Positions 1 to 5,608 of a stretch of DNA of 5,608 nucleotides are shown here, piece by piece; within the stretch, counting starts at the first letter, position 1; every line of letters begins with the position of its first letter. The DNA comes from an uncultured Sphingomonas sp. (GTDB lineage Bacteria; Pseudomonadota; Alphaproteobacteria; Sphingomonadales; Sphingomonadaceae): assembly GCA_946482655.1 (NCBI GenBank), contig CAMLSA010000147.1, forward strand, positions 1 through 5,608, written 5' to 3'. The translations under genes were made by a program, and so were the position numbers. Below the pieces are notes generated by a model, which worked only from the letters and a program-made list of their open reading frames with translations, made no database searches and was not told where the DNA came from.

Positions 1-1709
<1,709 letters not shown>

Positions 1710-1731
1710 TCGCGTGTTCCGCCTTTCGCGG

Positions 1732-1762
1732 CCAAGATAGGCATCGGCTGATTAATAACAAT
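1732..1762 (-). promoter_or_regulatory. Candidate heat-shock (RpoH-type) promoter of ftsH
   Basis: On the minus strand the gap before ftsH reads ATTG (1762-1759), 17 nt, then CCTATCTTGG (1741-1732). The alphaproteobacterial heat-shock consensus, as I recall it, is CTTG-N17/18-CNTATNTNNG. The -10 part matches at every defined position and the -35 part has one mismatch (A for C). Start of transcription would fall near 1727, leaving a leader of about 18 nt that still holds the AAAGGCGG ribosome-binding site. The same region also reads as a weak housekeeping promoter, TTGTTA-N16-TATCTT, with 4 of 6 matches in each box. ftsH is heat-shock controlled in E. coli, so the position makes sense. This is a pattern match only. 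Confidence 0.42.
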
Positions 1763-1787
1763 GGAACAGACCGCACGGTCCCCGCTT

Positions 1788-2726
1788 TCAATGTCGCGGG
1801 GGCGCTTTTGCGATTAGAATGCGGTTTCCGGGCGACAGTTTGAGGCCGCCCACGCTCGCAATCAGCCCCGCATCGAGCCGCGTCATCGCGGTCTCAAGAG
1901 TGGGGCCGTCCACCGACGAATCGGCTTCGCCGATCAGCCGGACCAATATCCGTCGCCTGATCTCGCGGGGCAAGCCCTCCAGATCGGCAGCGATGCGGCC
2001 ATCACCGGATCGCTCGACCCGGCTGCGGATGGCTTCGGACGTGATCCATTCGAGCGCGGCTTCGGCCTCGGCGAGATGGGCCGCCGCGGCCGCCATGCGG
2101 CGCGGATCGATCCGTTCGCCCGCGGCCGCCAGCAGCAGGCGAGCATGGGTGCGGTCATGGTGAGGATCCCAATTGCTGGGATCGGCCACGGTTTCGATAT
2201 CGGCGACGATCGCGGCCAGTTCGGCACGGCGCCAGCCGAGCAACGGGCGGATCAGGGTGACGCCGCCGAGATCGCGGCTCTCGCGGATGCCCGTCAGCCC
2301 GGCGAGGCCGGCTCCGCGCCCGAGCCGCATCAGCAGGGTCTCCGCCTGGTCATCCGCATGGTGGGCGGTAGCCAGTGCGGTGAGGTCGCCTTCGTGGCAC
2401 CATCGGGTGAGCGCCTCATAGCGAACACGCCGCGCAGCCGCCTGGAGGCTCGCTTCCTTTGCCACGGCCACGTCGAGGACCGCATGCGGCACACCGAGCC
2501 CGGTGCAGGCGCGGGCGACCAGCGCGGCCTCGGCGGCGGCTTCCGGGCGCAGGCCGTGATTGACGGTGGCGGCTTCGACTCGGTCCGGCAGGCTGGCGGC
2601 GGCAAGGTGAAGCAGCGCCATGCTGTCGGGGCCACCGGAGACGGCAAGGCCGATCCTGCCATGCGGGCCCAGGCGGGAGAGATCGGCCTTGAAGCGATCG
2701 ACGAGCGATTGGGGGGGCCTCACCAC
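1788..2726 (-). CDS. tilS: tRNA(Ile)-lysidine synthetase TilS
   Basis: Cytoplasmic ATP-dependent enzyme that attaches lysine to C34 of the CAU-anticodon tRNA(Ile), changing its decoding from AUG to AUA. The 312-residue product has the N-type ATP pyrophosphatase P-loop SGGPDS at residues 30-35, the family block HHADDQAET at 122-130 followed by LLMRLGRGAGLAGLTGI, and the downstream RPLLGWRR and DPSN elements near 160-185. It is much shorter than E. coli TilS (about 430 residues). It appears to have the catalytic domain and a reduced C-terminal region, as in other short family members. The start is GTG at 2726, or the adjacent GTG at 2723: an in-frame TAG at 2727-2729 rules out anything upstream, and no in-frame ATG, GTG or TTG occurs before the P-loop region. 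No convincing ribosome-binding site is seen. Seven consecutive C (2711-2717) follow the start. It lies between cpoB and ftsH, a common alphaproteobacterial arrangement. Confidence 0.95.
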   Translation of the reverse strand: MVRPPQSLVDRFKADLSRLGPHGRIGLAVSGGPDSMALLHLAAASLPDRVEAATVNHGLRPEAAAEAALVARACTGLGVPHAVLDVAVAKEASLQAAARRVRYEALTRWCHEGDLTALATAHHADDQAETLLMRLGRGAGLAGLTGIRESRDLGGVTLIRPLLGWRRAELAAIVADIETVADPSNWDPHHDRTHARLLLAAAGERIDPRRMAAAAAHLAEAEAALEWITSEAIRSRVERSGDGRIAADLEGLPREIRRRILVRLIGEADSSVDGPTLETAMTRLDAGLIASVGGLKLSPGNRILIAKAPPRH

Positions 2727-2731
2727 CTATG

Positions 2732-2760
2732 CCGTCATTCCAGCCAAGGCTGGAATCTCG
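2732..2760. repeat. REP-like palindromic intergenic repeat
   Basis: Perfect inverted repeat with 9-bp arms, ATTCCAGCC (2737-2745) and GGCTGGAAT (2748-2756), separated by AA, inside a flank that begins CCGTC. The overall form (GTCATTCC, G/C arm, AA, G/C arm, GGAATC) resembles a repeat family that recurs in intergenic regions of sphingomonads and other Proteobacteria; that resemblance is from memory. It fills about half of the 64-bp cpoB-tilS gap. In the RNA it would fold into a hairpin between the two reading frames, whose tilS-side arm ends about 10 nt before the tilS GTG. No U-tract follows, so it is not a standard terminator. Confidence 0.7.
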
Positions 2761-2790
2761 GCAGGCGCAATGGGTGTGGTCAGCACGCCC

Positions 2791-3681
2791 TCACGCGCAT
2801 TTGGCATCGGCCTTTCCCTTTTCGACAAGGGTAGCGAGGCCGCCGGTGACCTTGTCGGGATATTTGGCGAGCAGCACTTCATAGGCCTGGCAAGCCTTGT
2901 CGGGCAGCGGCGGCTTCCGCTTCATCAGCGCCTGGGCCATGTAGACATAGCTGTGTGGGGCGCGTTCGCCGGCTTCGTCCTTGGTGTTCTCGAAGAGCTC
3001 GCGGATCGCTTCATTATACTGGCCGTTGTCGAGATAGGCGCGGCCAGCGAGGTTACGGGCATAGCTCGCATATTTGTGCTTGGGATATTTGGCGGCCATC
3101 GCCTTGAGCGTGGCCACCGCCTGAGGATATTTCTTCTGCTCCCACAGCGCATAGCCGGCCATATAAGCGTCCCTGCCGGGATCGCCGGAGGAAGCAACGG
3201 GCGCAGCGGGTGTGGCAGGCGCAGTTGCGGCGGCGGGGCCCCCTGGCGGCGGCGGCACCAGATAAGGCAAGGTCGCACCCGGTGCGGCGCCAGCGGCCGG
3301 CGTACCGCCCTTGCCCTCGAGGGTGTTGAGGCGGAACTCGGCATCGCCCTTGAGTTTGGCGAACTGATCCTCGAGCTTGCGAAGGTTGAAGCTGTTCTGC
3401 TCGACCTGGCCCGTCATCGTGGCAAGCGACTTTTCGAGAGCGTCGACCCGGCGCTCGAGATCGGCGACCGGCGTTTCGGCGGGCGCCCCGACGAGCGCGG
3501 GCGGCGCCACCTGCGGCTTGATCTCAGGTTCGAAATATTGCTGAGCGCCCCCGGGGAAGACCTTGCGCTGGACCGCCCGCATCTCCTTTTCGAGCTTGCC
3601 GACACGCCCTTCGATCGGCATCGGCTCGGCCGCGATCGCGGTGCCGGACAGAAGCAGGAGGGCGAGTATCGCCTTCTTCAT
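2791..3681 (-). CDS. cpoB: Periplasmic Tol-Pal-associated coiled-coil/TPR protein CpoB (YbgF)
   Basis: Periplasmic protein that, in E. coli, coordinates peptidoglycan synthesis by PBP1B with Tol-Pal-driven outer-membrane constriction at division. The 296-residue product starts MKKAILALLLLSGTAIAAEP, a clear Sec signal peptide with likely cleavage after A17 (A-I-A). A charged segment at about 22-41 and a heptad-like region at about 72-122 suggest the trimerising coiled coil of the family. An Ala/Pro/Gly linker follows (about 127-165), then a TPR domain at about 167-277 (GDPGRDAYMAGYALWEQKKY..., ARNLAGRAYLDNGQYNEAI...). Two cysteines, C264 and C295, lie near the C-terminus. The ATG at 3681 is supported by GAGGA (3691-3695), 9 nt upstream. 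tolQRAB and pal are not in the window, although pal usually lies just upstream of this gene; tilS follows after 64 bp. Identification rests on architecture and on the tilS-ftsH neighbours. Confidence 0.93.
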   Translation of the reverse strand: MKKAILALLLLSGTAIAAEPMPIEGRVGKLEKEMRAVQRKVFPGGAQQYFEPEIKPQVAPPALVGAPAETPVADLERRVDALEKSLATMTGQVEQNSFNLRKLEDQFAKLKGDAEFRLNTLEGKGGTPAAGAAPGATLPYLVPPPPGGPAAATAPATPAAPVASSGDPGRDAYMAGYALWEQKKYPQAVATLKAMAAKYPKHKYASYARNLAGRAYLDNGQYNEAIRELFENTKDEAGERAPHSYVYMAQALMKRKPPLPDKACQAYEVLLAKYPDKVTGGLATLVEKGKADAKCA

Positions 3682-3746
3682 GATGTCACATCCTCAAGAG
3701 ATCGTTTCGGTGGATAGTGCCGCACCGGAGCTGCCAGGATCAAGAT

Positions 3747-4736
3747 TTATGGACGCTGACTGGAAGCGCCGGCGGGTTCGGTGGTGTCCGGGCGGCTACC
3801 GGCGGGATCGGTCCCCATCGGCGGGCGACGTTCGCGGCGTGGTTGCTGGGCGGGCGCGTCGGCCGGAGGCCGAATGGAAAGGCCCGGAAGATCCGTCGCG
3901 CCATTGGCCGCGGTATCGGGCACGGTCCCCGCCTCGCCGGGCTTCGCCATCGCGATGCCGACAAGCGCGTCGCGCTTGAGGCTGTAGGCGCGCACCAGCC
4001 GGTCGGGTTCGGCGATCGGCGGGAGCCCGGTCGCGCCGATCAGTATCTTCACCGACTGGGGCCGACCCGTGCGCAATATTGGATCGATCGCGTCCTCGGG
4101 CACGGTGAAGCTCTCGCCAGCCTTCAGAATATCCATGAAGTAGGTCTTTCCGCCGTCCGCCTCGGAGACCTTGATCCAGGCATCCTCGGACGCGGCGATG
4201 CTGATTGGACCGGTGGGGATGGCCGGTGCGGCCGGGACGGCAGCGGGCAGCGGCGGTGCGGGCCGAGGCGCCACCGGGCGGACATCCTGCGCGGTATCGG
4301 CGGCGAGCTTGGCGAGATCGCTGCTGTCACCCTCGAACCGCAGCAGCAGATAGCCCATGCCGAGCAGCAGCGCGACGCCCAGTGCGATCATGGCCAGCAG
4401 CCGCGATGGCACGCGCGAGGGATCGACCGGCTCATAGGCCTCCGGCTGGAAATGCGCACGGCGCTCGTCGCCCATCTGGGCGCGGAAAGCACTCGATAGC
4501 GCCTGGCCGTCGAGGCCTAGCAAATTTGCATAGCTTTTCACGAAGCCTGCCGAATAGGGCAGCGCCGGCAATCCGTCATGCTTGCCGGTCTCGATCGCCT
4601 CCAGGTGGCGCAGTGGAATGCGGGTACGGGCGGCAATGTCGGTCAGCTCAAGCTTCTGACGCGCGCGTTCGGCCGCAAGCTGCGCGCCCACGCTCGAAGG
4701 AAATAGGCCTCGTTCGTCGTCGGCGCCTTCGCTCAT
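3747..4736 (-). CDS. RodZ-like HTH / single-pass membrane protein with DUF4115 domain
   Basis: The 329-residue protein has RodZ architecture. A cytoplasmic Xre-type helix-turn-helix domain covers about residues 15-80 (VGAQLAAERARQKLELTDIA, then LRHLEAIETGKHDGLPALPY). A basic/proline juxtamembrane stretch leads to one TM helix at about 112-132 (LLAMIALGVALLLGMGYLLL). A Pro/Ala periplasmic linker (about 152-175) precedes a DUF4115-type beta domain at about 177-245 (DAWIKVSEADGGKTYFMDIL). The last 65 or so residues are Pro/Arg/Ala-rich and probably disordered. RodZ binds MreB through the HTH domain and supports rod-shape elongation; here that role is inferred. The start is ATG at 4736 because AAGGAG (4743-4748) lies 6 nt upstream; a longer reading from an upstream start at 4775 has no comparable site and would add 13 residues. 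A regulator-only role is possible, but the membrane topology argues against it. It lies 65 bp ahead of cpoB and 113 bp after ptsP. Confidence 0.85.
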   Translation of the reverse strand: MSEGADDERGLFPSSVGAQLAAERARQKLELTDIAARTRIPLRHLEAIETGKHDGLPALPYSAGFVKSYANLLGLDGQALSSAFRAQMGDERRAHFQPEAYEPVDPSRVPSRLLAMIALGVALLLGMGYLLLRFEGDSSDLAKLAADTAQDVRPVAPRPAPPLPAAVPAAPAIPTGPISIAASEDAWIKVSEADGGKTYFMDILKAGESFTVPEDAIDPILRTGRPQSVKILIGATGLPPIAEPDRLVRAYSLKRDALVGIAMAKPGEAGTVPDTAANGATDLPGLSIRPPADAPAQQPRRERRPPMGTDPAGSRPDTTEPAGASSQRP

Positions 4737-4742
4737 CGAGAT

Positions 4743-4748
4743 CTCCTT
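4743..4748 (-). promoter_or_regulatory. Ribosome-binding site that sets the RodZ-like start
   Basis: AAGGAG on the minus strand, 6 nt before the ATG at 4736. It decides in favour of the MSEGADDERG start over the in-frame upstream candidate at 4775. Confidence 0.8.
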
Positions 4749-4849
4749 CACGCTTCGACCTGATCGCGCAAGCACCCAATCGTGAAATTGGTCTGCGATC
4801 GCATCTCGGCGTCACCATCCGCCCTGGCCGGGAGGGTCTGCCGCGCAAT

Positions 4850-5608
4850 TCAGGCGATCGCAACCCCATTGCGTTCCGCCCAGGCCGTAAGATCGGCCCG
4901 CATGCTGCGTGCCGGACGGGAAAGAAGGCCGCCGATCTCGGCGCGCAGCGCGGCGGCATCGAGCGAGCGGATCATCGCCTTGACCGGGCCGATCGCCGCC
5001 GGCGTGATCGAAAGACGATCGATGCCGAGACCGATCAGCGCCATCGCCTCGAGCGGGCGGCCGCCCATTTCGCCGCACACCCCGATCGGCACACCCGCCG
5101 CGCGGGTCTCCCGCGCGACCCGGGCGATGAAGCGCAGGATCGCCGGGCTCAGCCAATCATAGCGTTCAGCGAGCTTGGGATTGGCGCGGTCCGCGGCGAA
5201 CAGGAACTGGGTCAGATCGTTGGTACCGATCGACAGGAAATCGAGCTTGGGCAGGATCATGTCGAGGCTTTCGGCGAGTGCCGGCACCTCGAGCATCGTG
5301 CCATAGCGGATTATATTGGGCACCGCGCGGTTGCGCTCGTGGATCCATTTACGCTGCGCCTCGAACAGCGCAACCGCCTCGTCGAACTCCCAGGGCTCCG
5401 ACACCATCGGAAACATGACGTTGAGCGTCCGCCCCGCCGCGGCCTCGAGCAGCGCGCGCGCCTGCACCTTCATCAGCGCGTCGCGTTCGAGCGCCAGCCG
5501 GATCGCGCGCCAGCCGAGCGCAGGGTTCTCCTCGTCAGCGTCCTCCATGTTCATGTAGGGCAGCGCCTTGTCGCCGCCGATATCGACCGTGCGGAAGATC
5601 ACCGGGCG
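4850..5608 (-). CDS. ptsP: Phosphoenolpyruvate-protein phosphotransferase, C-terminal part (enzyme I family, probably PtsP/EI-Ntr; N-terminus beyond right edge)
   Basis: The frame is open at the right edge, beginning RPVIFRTVDIGGDKALPYM, and ends at TGA 4850-4852; 252 residues are visible. This is the PEP-binding TIM-barrel half of enzyme I. It carries RTVDIGGDK, EENPALGWRAIR, NVMFPMVS, the MLEVPA glutamate, signature DFLSIGTNDLTQF (about 5204-5242), and GVCGEMGG, whose Cys (codon 5075-5077) is the expected proton donor. The enzyme passes phosphate from PEP to HPr or NPr. The phospho-histidine domain and any N-terminal GAF domain, which would separate EI-Ntr (ptsP) from sugar EI (ptsI), lie outside the window. 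PtsP is inferred because no ptsH or sugar PTS gene is nearby and because alphaproteobacteria commonly have the nitrogen-type PTS. GTG at 5602 is an internal valine codon of the RPVIFRT motif, not a start. Confidence 0.9.
   Translation of the reverse strand, partial: RPVIFRTVDIGGDKALPYMNMEDADEENPALGWRAIRLALERDALMKVQARALLEAAAGRTLNVMFPMVSEPWEFDEAVALFEAQRKWIHERNRAVPNIIRYGTMLEVPALAESLDMILPKLDFLSIGTNDLTQFLFAADRANPKLAERYDWLSPAILRFIARVARETRAAGVPIGVCGEMGGRPLEAMALIGLGIDRLSITPAAIGPVKAMIRSLDAAALRAEIGGLLSRPARSMRADLTAWAERNGVAIA

Noticed and set aside
1769..1780. Inverted repeat GACCG-CA-CGGTC between tilS and ftsH, as a possible terminator
   Set aside because: The stem is only 5 bp with a 2-nt loop (4 bp with a realistic loop), and no run of U follows on the minus-strand transcript.
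3700..3746. Possible promoter TTGATC ... CACTAT for cpoB in the 65-bp gap
   Set aside because: Only 4 of 6 and 3 of 6 matches to the -35 and -10 boxes; too weak to call, and read-through from the upstream gene is as likely.
4776..4791. Inverted repeat CCAAT-N6-ATTGG in the ptsP-rodZ gap
   Set aside because: Five-bp arms with no flanking extension or U-tract; not distinguishable from chance.
4794..4803. Perfect palindrome TGCGATCGCA upstream of the RodZ-like gene, as an operator
   Set aside because: GCGATCGC-type palindromes are frequent by chance in DNA of this composition, and there is no second copy or known regulator to support it.
4823..4837. CCCT/AGGG imperfect stem after the ptsP stop, as a terminator
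   Set aside because: Four-bp stem without a following U-tract.

Overview
The window is ordinary high-GC alphaproteobacterial chromosome, most like a sphingomonad. The pointers are strong GC bias at third codon positions (which also creates long meaningless antisense frames), the cpoB-tilS-ftsH gene order typical of Alphaproteobacteria, a short tilS, and a palindromic intergenic repeat of a kind I associate with sphingomonad genomes. The species call is inference from the sequence alone.

All five genes are on the minus strand, so transcription runs from right to left. From the right edge: the C-terminal part of a PEP-protein phosphotransferase (probably ptsP, 4850-5608, continuing past the right edge); a RodZ-like HTH/transmembrane/DUF4115 protein (3747-4736); the periplasmic Tol-Pal-associated TPR protein CpoB/YbgF (2791-3681); the tRNA(Ile)-lysidine synthetase TilS (1788-2726); and the membrane AAA+ zinc protease FtsH (1-1709, missing its C-terminal end past the left edge). 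Intergenic gaps are 113, 65, 64 and 78 bp. No stretch of 300 bp lacks a gene. There is no tRNA, rRNA, CRISPR array, insertion sequence or phage gene.

The set is housekeeping and envelope-centred. RodZ supports MreB-driven elongation. CpoB links peptidoglycan synthesis to outer-membrane constriction through Tol-Pal. TilS makes AUA decoding possible. FtsH performs membrane and regulatory proteolysis. The phosphotransferase fragment carries the PEP-binding half of enzyme I.

The signals worth a second look are in the short gaps. A heat-shock-type promoter match lies directly ahead of ftsH. A REP-like palindrome abuts the tilS start, where there is no Shine-Dalgarno sequence and a GTG start directly follows a TAG that closes a three-codon mini-ORF. 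A run of seven C lies in the first codons of tilS. I found no sign of a novel multi-gene system.
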